Notes: generated by a model from the letters alone, not told the origin. DNA of 64,000 nucleotides from Thalassotalea litorea (GCF_005843925.1 NZ_VCBC01000006.1:124001-188000), one strand, 5' to 3'; positions 9,034-18,753 are shown, numbered from the stretch's first letter. Translations and numbers: made by a program.

Positions 9034-9053
9034 GTACCTGGTTAGACAGGTAC
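9034..9053 (+). promoter_or_regulatory. Perfect inverted repeat upstream of the first sulfatase
   Basis: GTACCTG and CAGGTAC form a perfect 7-bp dyad around GTTAGA, ending 20 bp before the sulfatase ATG. It has the shape of an operator or a 5'-leader hairpin, and no T-tract follows. It would sit at the head of the exported-enzyme gene series, a plausible site for substrate-dependent control. No matching regulator gene is in the window. Confidence 0.4.
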
Positions 9054-9073
9054 ATTGAGTTTTGGGGAAACAT

Positions 9074-10483
9074 ATGAAAGCAAGAATAAGTCATTTGCTT
9101 AGGAATTTTTTAAATATTGCTTTGTTTGCTGGGGTGTCAACGAGTGCCCTGGCAGCAGACAAACCAAATATCATCTTTATTCTCACCGATGATCTAGGTT
9201 TTAATCAGGTTGGAGCCTACGGTAATACACCGATTAAAACACCAAACTTAGACCAAATGGCAAGCAACGGTATTCGTTTTGATCAAGCCTATTCGGGCAA
9301 CACCGTCTGTTCGCCATCCCGAGTGTCATTGTTCACCGGCCGTGACGGCCGTTACATGGCAAACAACTCCAATACTGTCGAGCTTAATCATAAAGACATT
9401 ACGCTTGCACATGTCCTGAAATATGCCGATTACGATACGACCTTAATTGGCAAATATTCTATCGGCCAACAAATGGGCGTAACCGATCCATTAGCGATGG
9501 GGTTTGATACCTGGTATGGCATGTATTCCATCCTCGAAGGGCATAGACAATACCCACAGATTTTGTGGCGAGACGGACAGAAGATCCGTATTAAGGAAAA
9601 TGAAGGTGGTCGCAAAGGTGCTTATGCACAAAGGCTATTCACCGATGAAGCGATTAGTTACATCAAACAAGAACGAGAAAACCCCTTTTTCATGATGCTG
9701 ACTTATTCCTCTCCGCATGCGGAACTCGGCGTTCCTGAGCAGTTCAGTGAGCAATATCAGTTGTCAGAGAAACCGTATCATGGCATGACTGGAGGAACGC
9801 CAGCGGACAAGTATGCGGCCTATTACCCTGAGCCTGTAGAGCAACCGAATGCCGTACTTGCGGGCATGGTCTCGGCATTGGATCATTATGTTGGGGAAAT
9901 CCTCGACACCCTGGAGCAACAAGGTCAACTCGATAATACGATTATCATTTTTACATCTGACAATGGGCCACATGATGAAGGTGGTGCGGATCCGGAATTT
10001 TTCCAAGCCTCTGCACCGTATAAAGGTCAAAAACGAGATTTGTACGATGGCGGTATTCATGTACCTATGATTTTGCAATGGCCAGAAAAAATTAAACAAG
10101 GGCGAATCGACAATACGCCTTGGGCATTTGCGGATGTATTGCCGACGTTAGCGGATATTGCCGATGTTAATCTGAATATGGTGCCAAGAGTCAGCACTAA
10201 TGGCGTGTCCATTAAGGGATTGTTAAGTGATAAACCAACGCCCATGCAAGAACGGATTCTATATTGGGAGTTTTCTAAACAGGTTGGCGATCCCAACTCA
10301 GGCATTATTGGCGATACCTATCAGGCTGCCCGAAAAGGCGATTGGAAAGCCGTTCGATATGGCTTTGATGCGCCACTTGAACTCTACAATATCATCGCTG
10401 ATCCCAACGAGTCTAAGAATCTTGCCAAAGATCAAAGTGAATTAGCAGAACAATTTTTGCAGTTATTTGAACAGTACAAATAA
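9074..10483 (+). CDS. Exported S1-family sulfatase (1)
   Basis: This protein of 469 residues is a formylglycine-dependent sulfatase. A signal peptide (about residues 1-27, ending STSALA) is followed by PNIIFILTDD, where Asp39/Asp40 bind calcium. The modified cysteine is Cys79 in C-S-P-S-R, and FTSDNGPHDEGG and KGQKRDLYDGGIHVPM supply the remaining site residues. It would remove sulfate from ulvan or its oligomers in the periplasm after Cys79 maturation by a formylglycine-generating enzyme, which is not in the window. An in-frame TTG at 9062 exists, but GGGGA at 9064-9068 is placed for ATG 9074. Substrate position (for example rhamnose-3-sulfate) cannot be decided from sequence alone. Confidence 0.9.
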   Translation: MKARISHLLRNFLNIALFAGVSTSALAADKPNIIFILTDDLGFNQVGAYGNTPIKTPNLDQMASNGIRFDQAYSGNTVCSPSRVSLFTGRDGRYMANNSNTVELNHKDITLAHVLKYADYDTTLIGKYSIGQQMGVTDPLAMGFDTWYGMYSILEGHRQYPQILWRDGQKIRIKENEGGRKGAYAQRLFTDEAISYIKQERENPFFMMLTYSSPHAELGVPEQFSEQYQLSEKPYHGMTGGTPADKYAAYYPEPVEQPNAVLAGMVSALDHYVGEILDTLEQQGQLDNTIIIFTSDNGPHDEGGADPEFFQASAPYKGQKRDLYDGGIHVPMILQWPEKIKQGRIDNTPWAFADVLPTLADIADVNLNMVPRVSTNGVSIKGLLSDKPTPMQERILYWEFSKQVGDPNSGIIGDTYQAARKGDWKAVRYGFDAPLELYNIIADPNESKNLAKDQSELAEQFLQLFEQYK

Positions 10484-10499
10484 CGGCACAGAGGTAGTC

Positions 10500-11969
10500 A
10501 TGCAATCTATAAACGTTAATAAATTATTCCGTAAAAATGGGTGGTTCTTAAGCAGTGCCTTGATCCTGATTTCACTTTGTAGCGGTTGCGCTAACGATCA
10601 AGCGCCTGAACCGGACAATGCTGCGGTGCAATTAGTGGATTATTTCGCGGACAATGGTACCGGCAACCCATTAGCCATAGTTCAGCACCCTGCGGGTGAG
10701 CACCACAATGGTGTTACTTATGTATCTTATCAGGGGCCTTTCGAAGATCCTTATGTTGCAGCATACAATCATCAGACAAAAGAATGGCTCGGACCTTTCC
10801 GAGCCGGTACGAGCGAACTAGGGCGACGTGCAGAGCGCACGAAGTTTGATAATCATGGCAAACCCACATTATTGATTGATGATGCGGGCTATATTCATAT
10901 TTTTTATGGCGGGCATGGCGGTGACAAACATCACGGCGACAACCCCTTAGGCAATGTTCATCATGGCGCCAATAAACATTCCATCTCTAAAAAGCCTCTG
11001 GACATCAGTGAGTGGGAAGAAATTGATAATATTTCTGTGTTTGGTACCTATAATCAGGCTTTAAAAATGGACAATGGCGATATCTATCTGTTTTATCGCC
11101 ATGGCGCGCATCGCAGTGACTGGGTTTATCAAAAATCGACAGATAATGGCCGAACTTTCACACCACCGGTTTCTTTTTTGAAACATAAACGACGCGATGA
11201 TGTAAACGCCGTTGATAGCTGGTACCCCTGGGTGGGTCATGGTCAGGGCAATGACATTATCGTCAGCTTTGATTATCACTTGTGCCGCGATTCAAGCGAA
11301 CATAATCAAGGCCGGGGCCATACCGCAGAACGCCATGATATCTATTATATGAGCTTTGACACAGAGTCTGGAGACTGGACTAATGTCGAAGGCGAATCGC
11401 TATCGATACCTCTGACTCGCGAAGATGCAGAGCAAAAGACTTTGGTCAAAAGCATCGACGATCTGTGGACATTCAATGGGTCTGTTCATCTCGACTCTCA
11501 GGGCTACCCGCATATTGCGGTTAATGCTGGTGAAGATAAAGGTGCGAAATCCGGCGGCCCTAAGCTAACTCGACATTTTCGTTGGGACGGCAAGCAATGG
11601 CTTGGCGGGGAGACAGTTAATGGCAGGGAAAGTGGTCAGTCACGAGGCGACTTTATGTTGTCAGCAACTAACGAAGTCAATTATATACTAGCCAGTGATT
11701 ATGACAAAGCTGGGGTAATCGCCTGGTGGCACAGCAAAAATGGTGGTGACACCTTTACCCAGGGAAAAACGCTTTTAACGCGCAAAAACTCGAGTTTTGC
11801 GATCACTTCAATAATCAAAAACGCCCATCCCGACGCTTTGGTTTTGGTTGCTGAAAAAATCCAGGGCAACGCGGATCGAAAAATCTATCTGCTGGGCGAG
11901 AATGGGCCGGTGCCAAGAGCACGGCAAGAAGCAACATTAGAAAAAGATAAATCCACTTTTAAACAATGA
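10500..11969 (+). CDS. Beta-propeller lipoprotein, candidate PL25-like ulvan lyase
   Basis: This is a 489-residue protein with a lipoprotein signal ending LCSGC (Cys30; the -3 residue is Cys, so the lipobox is slightly atypical). The rest looks like a BNR-type seven-bladed propeller with repeated GD/NGDIYLFYRHG, STDNGRTFTPP and GYPHIAVNAG elements. A histidine-rich patch at residues 133-160 (HIFYGGHGG...HHGANKHS), Arg200 and a WYPWVGHGQG segment resemble the catalytic face of PL25 ulvan lyases as I recall them. The lyase call is inferred from fold, length and neighbours. The start is fixed by AGAGG at 10490-10494, 17 bp after the sulfatase stop, so the two genes are co-transcribed. Alternative: a non-catalytic BNR protein. 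Confidence 0.65.
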   Translation: MQSINVNKLFRKNGWFLSSALILISLCSGCANDQAPEPDNAAVQLVDYFADNGTGNPLAIVQHPAGEHHNGVTYVSYQGPFEDPYVAAYNHQTKEWLGPFRAGTSELGRRAERTKFDNHGKPTLLIDDAGYIHIFYGGHGGDKHHGDNPLGNVHHGANKHSISKKPLDISEWEEIDNISVFGTYNQALKMDNGDIYLFYRHGAHRSDWVYQKSTDNGRTFTPPVSFLKHKRRDDVNAVDSWYPWVGHGQGNDIIVSFDYHLCRDSSEHNQGRGHTAERHDIYYMSFDTESGDWTNVEGESLSIPLTREDAEQKTLVKSIDDLWTFNGSVHLDSQGYPHIAVNAGEDKGAKSGGPKLTRHFRWDGKQWLGGETVNGRESGQSRGDFMLSATNEVNYILASDYDKAGVIAWWHSKNGGDTFTQGKTLLTRKNSSFAITSIIKNAHPDALVLVAEKIQGNADRKIYLLGENGPVPRARQEATLEKDKSTFKQ

Positions 11970-12029
11970 TCCAACAACAATAAAATGATTAACAAATCGA
12001 TGATAAATGAAAGAATTTAGGGTGTATTC

Positions 12030-13256
12030 ATGCTTAATAAAATAACTAAGATGGCAATGTTGCCATTCGCTATAACATTCGGCTTAACTGGGTGTGGTGA
12101 AGCCAATCAACCGGCAAATGAATTATCGCAGCCCGTTGCACAAGTCACTACAGCATCGGCCGAATCCATACGTCAATCGGCCTATGACATCGCTAAGCGC
12201 GCAGGGCATTGGCAGATTGAACAGTTTGGTAATTTGTCGTATATCCCCGAGTCTCACCGTGAAAAATCGGAGAATCCGAAATTCTGGATTCAGGCAGCCT
12301 TTTATATTGGCCTGACAAAGTGGACCGAAATATCCCAGGATAAAGAATTTCTGACCTATATGGAAAAAATGGCAGCAGAGCAGAACTATGAATTGTTGGT
12401 CGACAGACCCTACCATGCCGATGACCATACGATTGGACAAACATATCTTTGGTTAACCGAGCAAACCAATAATCAACAGGCCTATAAGCCAACACAAGCG
12501 CATTTTGACTGGATTTTGGCGAACAAACCGGACGTTGGACTGACCATGTTAGACAGTACAGCAAGCGGTTCTGGAAACGTACATCAGGAAGGCAATTGTC
12601 AACTTCGTTGGTGTTGGGCTGATGCCCTGTTTATGGCGCCGAGAACCTGGCTTAAACTGTCAAACGTAACGGGTGATCCCAAATATTTTGAGTATGCCGA
12701 TGCCGAATTCTGGGCGGCGGCAGACTATTTGTTTTCTGATCATTATGGTTTGTTTTTTCGCGATAGCCGTTACTTCGATATGAAAAGTGACAATGGCGAA
12801 CCGGTTTTCTGGGGACGAGGAAATGGTTGGGTATTTGCAGCGCTACCATTGATCATTGATGATCTACCGCAAGGTCATCCATCGAAAGAGCGTTATTTGG
12901 CCCTTTACAAGAAAAATGCCGCGAGCCTGTTGAAGTTGCAAACGGCAGAGGGCTATTGGCCGGCATCCTTGATGGATCCCGAGAAAGTCAAAACACCTGA
13001 AGTTAGTGGTACTGGGTTTATCACCTATGGCCTTGCCTGGGGTGTTAACAACGGTATCTTAACCGAACCTGATGCCAAAGCGGTGGTTGAGAAAGGTTGG
13101 GCGGCGTTGACCAAAGCGGTAGAGCCAAGTGGACGTGTAAATTGGGTTCAGCATGTCGGTAAATCACCGGATCCTGTAAAGAAAACAGACTCTCAATTAT
13201 ATGGCGTAGGTGCGGTGCTGTTAGCAGCCTCCGAAATGTCTAAGTGGCAAGAATAA
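12030..13256 (+). CDS. GH105 unsaturated uronyl hydrolase, lipoprotein
   Basis: This 408-residue protein has a clear lipobox LTGC (Cys22), so it is probably anchored in the outer membrane or periplasm. The body is an (alpha/alpha)6-barrel of family GH105. Candidate catalytic acids are Asp131/Asp132 in RPYHADDHTIGQTYLWL and Asp198 in QLRWCWADALFMAPRTW; the latter matches the VDTLFMA-type motif of YteR. GH105 enzymes hydrate and remove the 4,5-unsaturated uronyl group left by lyases, giving the substrate for KduI (130-960). This functional link is the best evidence that the two regions act on one polysaccharide. It starts 60 bp after the propeller gene; a terminator follows. Confidence 0.9.
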   Translation: MLNKITKMAMLPFAITFGLTGCGEANQPANELSQPVAQVTTASAESIRQSAYDIAKRAGHWQIEQFGNLSYIPESHREKSENPKFWIQAAFYIGLTKWTEISQDKEFLTYMEKMAAEQNYELLVDRPYHADDHTIGQTYLWLTEQTNNQQAYKPTQAHFDWILANKPDVGLTMLDSTASGSGNVHQEGNCQLRWCWADALFMAPRTWLKLSNVTGDPKYFEYADAEFWAAADYLFSDHYGLFFRDSRYFDMKSDNGEPVFWGRGNGWVFAALPLIIDDLPQGHPSKERYLALYKKNAASLLKLQTAEGYWPASLMDPEKVKTPEVSGTGFITYGLAWGVNNGILTEPDAKAVVEKGWAALTKAVEPSGRVNWVQHVGKSPDPVKKTDSQLYGVGAVLLAASEMSKWQE

Positions 13257-13273
13257 GCAGATAAAACCTGTTG

Positions 13274-13301
13274 ATGGCTAGTATTCACTAGCCATTTTTT
13301 T
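13274..13301 (+). terminator. Rho-independent terminator after GH105
   Basis: A perfect 9-bp stem, ATGGCTAGT and ACTAGCCAT, around an ATTC loop is followed by seven T. It ends the sulfatase-propeller-GH105 transcript and implies a separate promoter for the ThuA-like gene at 13369. Confidence 0.9.
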
Positions 13302-13368
13302 ATCTAGATTTCCCGGTCATCGGCATTGATAGCCGTTACCCGCTTGATATCGAAAAGCGAGAAACATA

Positions 13369-14385
13369 ATGAAAATACGCGCTTTGCTTAACATCGTCGG
13401 TTTATCTGCCCTTGTGTACAGTTTGACCGGACTAAGTCCATCGACTGCGCTGGAAGCGGAAGCCAATAAACTTAACGTGTTGATTGTCGATGGTCAGAAT
13501 AACCATAAAGTATGGCCAGTCAGTACGGCAATGATGAGACAATATCTGCTGCAAACCGGATTGTTCTCCGTCGATGTTTATCGCACGGAGCCAGTCTGGC
13601 GCTTTGATTTTGAACTATCGGATAACGCTTTTCGCCAACACGCACATAAATCCCATTTTAAAGTTGATGAACCAATCTCTGATCCGTCATTCAGGCCTGA
13701 TTTTGATCGCTATGATGTGGTCGTTTCAAATTTCGGCTACAAGGCTGCACCATGGCCCGAAGCGACGCAACAGGCATTTACAGCGTTTGTTGGCAATGGT
13801 GGTGGCTTTGTTTCGGTACATGCCGCCAATAATGCGTTTCCAGACTGGCCCGAATATAACCTGTTAACAGGGCTTGGCGGCTGGGGCGATCGTGATGAGC
13901 ATGCCGGACCTTATGTGTATTTTGATGAGCAGGGTCAAAAGGTTATTGATCATTCAAAAGGTCCTGCGGGTGCGCATGGCAACAAACATGAATTCCAAAT
14001 CCGTCAACGGAATGTTCATCCAATTACCGCAGATCTGCCGCAAGTCTGGATGCATAGCAAAGACGAGTGTTATGGCAAGCTTAGGGGCCCTGCAGTAAAT
14101 ATGAACATTATCGCTACCGCTTATTGCCCTGCAGAAGAGCAGGGAACGGGACGCCATGAACCCGCACTGATGACGATTACGTATAAGCAGGGGCGTATAT
14201 TCCATACCACGTTAGGGCACCAGCAGGAATCCTTTGAGAGTGTCGGCTTTATTGTCACCTTTACCCGAGGCGTGCAATGGGCCGCTACGGGCGAAGTGAC
14301 ACTGGCAAAACCGCAGGATTTTCCTAGCGAAAATGCTTCGTCCCGCCGACCATTTATCATCGATACATCAACCCATAATAATTAA
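13369..14385 (+). CDS. Exported ThuA-like (trehalose utilisation) domain protein
   Basis: This 338-residue protein has an N-terminal hydrophobic signal (about residues 1-28). It then shows the ThuA fold, a class I glutamine-amidotransferase-like Rossmann core starting LNVLIVDGQNNHKVWPVST at about residue 35, with YDVVVSNFGYKAAPWPEAT, NGGGFVSVHAANNAF and RIFHTTLGHQQESF blocks. The catalytic Cys of amidotransferases is not evident, as usual for this family. ThuA proteins have been tied to 3-keto-disaccharide metabolism, but the reaction here is unknown. It lies between a terminator and the GH78 gene (17-bp gap), so it is co-expressed with the rhamnosidase. It should be read with the DUF1080 gene at 27895. 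Confidence 0.8.
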   Translation: MKIRALLNIVGLSALVYSLTGLSPSTALEAEANKLNVLIVDGQNNHKVWPVSTAMMRQYLLQTGLFSVDVYRTEPVWRFDFELSDNAFRQHAHKSHFKVDEPISDPSFRPDFDRYDVVVSNFGYKAAPWPEATQQAFTAFVGNGGGFVSVHAANNAFPDWPEYNLLTGLGGWGDRDEHAGPYVYFDEQGQKVIDHSKGPAGAHGNKHEFQIRQRNVHPITADLPQVWMHSKDECYGKLRGPAVNMNIIATAYCPAEEQGTGRHEPALMTITYKQGRIFHTTLGHQQESFESVGFIVTFTRGVQWAATGEVTLAKPQDFPSENASSRRPFIIDTSTHNN

Positions 14386-14402
14386 TAAAAGTATCAAAGA
14401 TT

Positions 14403-17231
14403 ATGAACTTGACCCGATTACCCTCAGTACTATTATTGCTTGCCCTGTTGAACGTTACGATGCTCTTACAGGGTTGTCAGTCAGACGATGCTCCCTTATT
14501 AGGTAAAGCTCCTGTTGAGCTAAGTGTCGGAGAGGGGGTGACGAATCCCCTTGGCTATTATGAGTCTGAACCTCGATTTTCCTGGCAATTAGCCAACGAT
14601 GCGATAGGCAATTTTCAATCCGCTTATCAAATACAGTTAAGCAAACAAAATCCTGAATTCAGCAAGGCAAATGTTTACTGGGATTCTGGCAAGGTGGATT
14701 CAGAACGAAACAGCTGGGTTCGCTATTCAGGCAGCAAATTACGGTCAAGAGATAAGGTCTTTTGGCGGGTCAGGATCTGGGATGACAAACAACGAGTCTC
14801 GAACTGGAGTCAGGTACAATCGATGGAGCTTGGACTGCTAAATAATTCCGATTGGCAGGCACAGTGGATTGGCCACCCAGATACGGCAATAGAAAAACAG
14901 CCTGAACAAGCATTACTGGCCAAAGCTCAATATCTTCGTACCGAGTTTAATTTGAGTGAAAACGTCAAAAAGGCCCGTTTATATGTCTCTGCGAAAGGGC
15001 TGTTCAAGGCATATCTCAATGGTAGTGAAATTGCGCCCGAAGATGTCATGACCCCAGGCTGGACACCTTATCAAAAACGTATCGAAACCCTGACATACGA
15101 TGTTACTGACATGCTCGCGAAGGGCCGCAATGTGATCGCAGGGAATATCGCAGGCGGTTGGTATGCAGGACGAGTGTACAAATTTAAAGACAAAGAACAC
15201 CGTTTGCCGGCGCGCTTTATTGCGCAATTAGAAATTGAGTTTGAGTCCGGACAAACCAAGATAATTGCGTCGGATCAGAACTGGCTCAGCTTCGTCGATG
15301 GACCCATACAGTTCGCTAGTATTTACGATGGTGAACACTATTACCAGGCGCGGGAAATAGATGGTTGGACGCAGCCTTCTTTTACGCCGGATGGCTGGCA
15401 ACAAGTCGTGACTGCAGCGATTCGTGATGAGGTGAAACTGGTCCCCAAGCAACATGCTCCAGTACGGGTAATTGAAAGCTTAACCAAGCCTGCAATTGTT
15501 GCGGTTGAAAATGGCAAAGTCATTTATGACTTTGGTCAGAACATGGTCGGCGTGCCGCAGATCCAGCTTCCCGTAAAAGCTGGCCAGACCGTACAATTAA
15601 GATTTGCTGAAGCGCTCCATAAGGGGGAATTTTATACGGATAATTATCGCAGTGCGGAATCCACCGTTTTTTATCACCCTAATAAAGATGGGATAGTGAG
15701 CTATCGTCCAAGGTTTACCTATTTTGGCTATCGATATATTGAAATCACTGGTTATGATCCGGAATTTATCCCGAGTGAGGACTGGTTGTCGGCTTTGGTA
15801 CAGCATTCTGATGTGACCATTAATGCCGATTTTGCCACGTCTCAACCGAAATTAAATAAACTGGCGGAAAATATTGTCTGGGGGCTACGCAGCAATTTCT
15901 TTGATATTCCGCTGGATTGTCCACAACGAGATGAACGCCTGGGATGGACCGGAGATGCTCAGGTATTTGCAATGTCTTCTATGTATATGGCGGATGTTTA
16001 TGGTTTTTGGTCGGCCTGGCTTCGAAGTGTGCGCGAAGAGCAGTCTGAGGACGGCATGATCCCGCTTTATATCCCCTTCGTTGAGTGGATAAACTGGGCT
16101 TCGTCCGGTTGGGGCGATGCGGTGACAATCATTCCCTGGGATCTTTATGTTGCGACTGGCGATGCGTCTGTGTTGGCGGATAACTATCCGATGATGCTGA
16201 GTTGGCTCGATTACCATGAGAGTCAAAGTCGTGATTATGTTTCACACATGAAAACATTTGGTGATTGGTTACAGCCATATCCCGAGGCAACAAATAAAAA
16301 TGCCAACAGAGGTGATACTGATTTTCAGTTAATTTCTACGGCTTTTTATGCCCATTCCGTAGCTTTAACCCTGAAGGCTGCGCAAGTACTGGATAAAAAT
16401 AAAGATGCTGAACGATTGCAGGCGCTGCTCGGGAATCTGAAATCTAGTTTTCAATCTCATTTTTTTGACGAACATTTAAATTTAACCGACTCGCAAGCGA
16501 CTCAAACCGCATACCTGCTGGGGCTGGCATTTGACCTGTTTGCTGAGTCGCAACGTGGCACGGCAGAGAATAAACTCATCGCGTTAATTGATGAGGCCGA
16601 TGTTCATTTGCGAACCGGCTTTCTGGGTACACCGCTATTAGCTGAGGTACTGCAAAACGCCGGTCGCAGTGATTTGGTTTACCAGTTGCTGTTTAAGGAA
16701 AGTTACCCGTCCTGGTTTTATTCCATTAACAATGGTGCGACAACCACCTGGGAACGATGGAATTCATATTCTTTGGCTGATGGCTTTAATCCCGAAGGGA
16801 TGAATTCGTTAAACCATTATGCCTATGGCAGCATCTCCCGATGGTTTTATGAAGGGATTTTAGGAATAAAACCTGCGGCTCCAGGCTTTAAACATATCCT
16901 TATTGAGCCGCAGCTTAACAAAAAATTGACGTCGGCCAGTGGCTCCTATCATACCCCTCAAGGTAAAGTTTCGGTGCAATGGTCGGTGAATGAACAACGT
17001 TTCACCCTGGTACTGAAGGTCCCCAAAAATACTCAGGCCGAGGTGAAATTGCCGACGGTTACGCTCTCCAATGTGTCCGCAGAGGACGGTGCGGTAAATA
17101 ACGTTGATTTATCAACATTAGGCCCGGGCCAGTATGTTATCGAAGGCACTTTGAAGCCGGAATTTACAAATTCAATGGCGCGTTTAAATGTCGTTAACTC
17201 GGATTTGATCACCCAGAAGGTTGGCAACTAA
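14403..17231 (+). CDS. GH78 alpha-L-rhamnosidase, lipoprotein
   Basis: This 942-residue protein has a lipobox LLQGC (Cys25). GH78 architecture is visible: N-terminal beta domains (FSWQLANDAIGNFQSAYQIQLS), a carbohydrate-binding-like domain containing ARLYVSAKGLFKAYLNGSEI, the (alpha/alpha)6 catalytic barrel, and a C-terminal beta domain. The candidate general acid Glu511 lies in DCPQRDERLGWTGD, and the candidate general base Glu784 in GATTTWERWNSY. It releases terminal L-rhamnose from oligosaccharides, feeding the rhamnose operon at 4193-7704. The upstream gene is 17 bp away. Desulfation by neighbouring sulfatases would probably be needed first; that order is inferred. Confidence 0.93.
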   Translation: MNLTRLPSVLLLLALLNVTMLLQGCQSDDAPLLGKAPVELSVGEGVTNPLGYYESEPRFSWQLANDAIGNFQSAYQIQLSKQNPEFSKANVYWDSGKVDSERNSWVRYSGSKLRSRDKVFWRVRIWDDKQRVSNWSQVQSMELGLLNNSDWQAQWIGHPDTAIEKQPEQALLAKAQYLRTEFNLSENVKKARLYVSAKGLFKAYLNGSEIAPEDVMTPGWTPYQKRIETLTYDVTDMLAKGRNVIAGNIAGGWYAGRVYKFKDKEHRLPARFIAQLEIEFESGQTKIIASDQNWLSFVDGPIQFASIYDGEHYYQAREIDGWTQPSFTPDGWQQVVTAAIRDEVKLVPKQHAPVRVIESLTKPAIVAVENGKVIYDFGQNMVGVPQIQLPVKAGQTVQLRFAEALHKGEFYTDNYRSAESTVFYHPNKDGIVSYRPRFTYFGYRYIEITGYDPEFIPSEDWLSALVQHSDVTINADFATSQPKLNKLAENIVWGLRSNFFDIPLDCPQRDERLGWTGDAQVFAMSSMYMADVYGFWSAWLRSVREEQSEDGMIPLYIPFVEWINWASSGWGDAVTIIPWDLYVATGDASVLADNYPMMLSWLDYHESQSRDYVSHMKTFGDWLQPYPEATNKNANRGDTDFQLISTAFYAHSVALTLKAAQVLDKNKDAERLQALLGNLKSSFQSHFFDEHLNLTDSQATQTAYLLGLAFDLFAESQRGTAENKLIALIDEADVHLRTGFLGTPLLAEVLQNAGRSDLVYQLLFKESYPSWFYSINNGATTTWERWNSYSLADGFNPEGMNSLNHYAYGSISRWFYEGILGIKPAAPGFKHILIEPQLNKKLTSASGSYHTPQGKVSVQWSVNEQRFTLVLKVPKNTQAEVKLPTVTLSNVSAEDGAVNNVDLSTLGPGQYVIEGTLKPEFTNSMARLNVVNSDLITQKVGN

Positions 17232-17310
17232 AACCAATCTTCGACTAAGCAAAACACAAGGCTTAATCAATAAAGCCATCATAGTTAAAAATTTCGTAAG
17301 GGGAAGTAAG

Positions 17311-18753
17311 GTGTTAGTCCATAAAGTATGCCAGGCCTTGGGCCTTTTCAACCTTTATCAGCGCTGCGTAATCAGCAGCGCTGCAGCTTTAGTGTTTGTT
17401 GCCGGTTGTGCGACGCCTGCCACAGAGCAACAAGACAAGCAAAACTCAGAAAGTGTCGGCAATACCCCGCCTAATATTTTGCTGATCCTATCGGATGATC
17501 ATGCCTGGAATGATTATGGTTTTATGGGACATCCGATTGTACAGACGCCAGCGTTGGATCAATTAGCCAGCGAATCGGTCACATTCAAACACGGCTATGT
17601 GCCTACATCATTGTGTCGTCCGTCATTGGCGACCATTGCCACCGGTTTGTATGCACATCAACATGGTATTACAGGCAATGATCCTTCTCGCACATTACCC
17701 GGTGGTAAGTCCGGCCTGGAATATCAGCGACAGCGCGCCGAAATTATCAAAAAAATAGATGCGTTAGATACGCTTCCTGAATTACTGAAACAGCAAGGAT
17801 ATCTGTCATTGCAAACTGGAAAATGGTGGGAAGGAAGTTTTCAACGGGGTGGGTTTGATGAAGGAATGACCCGGGGCTTCCCTGAAAAAGGTGGCCGACA
17901 TGGTGACGATGGTTTAAAGATTGGTAGGGAAGGTATTGTGAAAATCACCGACTTTATGGACAGAGCCAAAGCGGTGAATCAGCCATTCTTCGTGTGGTAC
18001 GCGCCATATATGCCACACACGCCGCACAACCCTCCAGAACGCTTATTGCAGAAATATCGTAGTAATGCTTTGCCAATTTCAATTGCTAAATATTATGCCA
18101 TGATTGAATGGTTTGATGAGACAAACCAGCAATTACTGACTCATCTTAAAAAGACAGGTTTAAAAGATAATACCTTAATCGTTTATGTTTCCGATAATGG
18201 CTGGGTATCAAATCCTACTCAAACAGGACGATTTCTCCCCAGATCCAAGCAAAGTCCTGGCGAAAGCGGCGTCCGCACCCCGATCATGTTTTCACTACCA
18301 AATCAATTCGTGCCACAGATGCGTGATGAATTTGTCAGTAGTATCGACATCGTACCAACGATATTAGCGACTGCGGATATTGAGGTGCCCAAACACTTAC
18401 CAGGATTGAATTTATTTACCGCAATGCAACAACAGACGCCAATTGCTCGCGAGGCTATTTTTGGCGAAGGGTTTGCGCATGATATGCATGACATAAACGA
18501 ACCAGAATCCACATTGTTATATCGCTGGGTGATCGATGGTAAGTGGAAACTCATTCTCAGTTATGATGGCAAGAATGTCAGCTATCAGAAGTATCACGAT
18601 GGCGTACTGGCCGGCCCGCGTCTTTATAATTTGTTGGAAGATGAGCATGAAACCAACAATCTGGCTGACCAGTATCCGCATATCGTTGACCAGCTTGGAG
18701 AAAAATTGTCGCAATGGTATCCGATTAAAAACCGGAAAATATTGCCGCACTAA
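17311..18753 (+). CDS. S1-family sulfatase (2), lipoprotein, variant C-R-P-S-L motif
   Basis: The frame is open from 17221, overlapping GH78. The likely start is GTG 17311, preceded by AAGGGGA at 17298-17304; it gives a lipoprotein of 480 residues with lipobox VAGC (Cys33). The sulfatase core begins PPNILLILSDDHAWNDYG at about residue 53. The activation motif is Cys102-Arg-Pro-Ser-Leu106, with Leu where the textbook C-x-P-x-R motif has Arg. The sites YVSDNGWVSNP and ESGVRTPIMF are intact, so it is probably active. It resembles sulfatases seen in marine polysaccharide loci; the sulfated residue it attacks is unknown. It follows GH78 closely (about 80 bp) and precedes the propeller gene. Confidence 0.85.
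   Translation: MLVHKVCQALGLFNLYQRCVISSAAALVFVAGCATPATEQQDKQNSESVGNTPPNILLILSDDHAWNDYGFMGHPIVQTPALDQLASESVTFKHGYVPTSLCRPSLATIATGLYAHQHGITGNDPSRTLPGGKSGLEYQRQRAEIIKKIDALDTLPELLKQQGYLSLQTGKWWEGSFQRGGFDEGMTRGFPEKGGRHGDDGLKIGREGIVKITDFMDRAKAVNQPFFVWYAPYMPHTPHNPPERLLQKYRSNALPISIAKYYAMIEWFDETNQQLLTHLKKTGLKDNTLIVYVSDNGWVSNPTQTGRFLPRSKQSPGESGVRTPIMFSLPNQFVPQMRDEFVSSIDIVPTILATADIEVPKHLPGLNLFTAMQQQTPIAREAIFGEGFAHDMHDINEPESTLLYRWVIDGKWKLILSYDGKNVSYQKYHDGVLAGPRLYNLLEDEHETNNLADQYPHIVDQLGEKLSQWYPIKNRKILPH

Noticed and set aside
17221..17310. Upstream extension of sulfatase 2
   Set aside because: It starts with TTG inside the GH78 stop region and would bury the lipoprotein signal; GTG 17311 has a good ribosome site.
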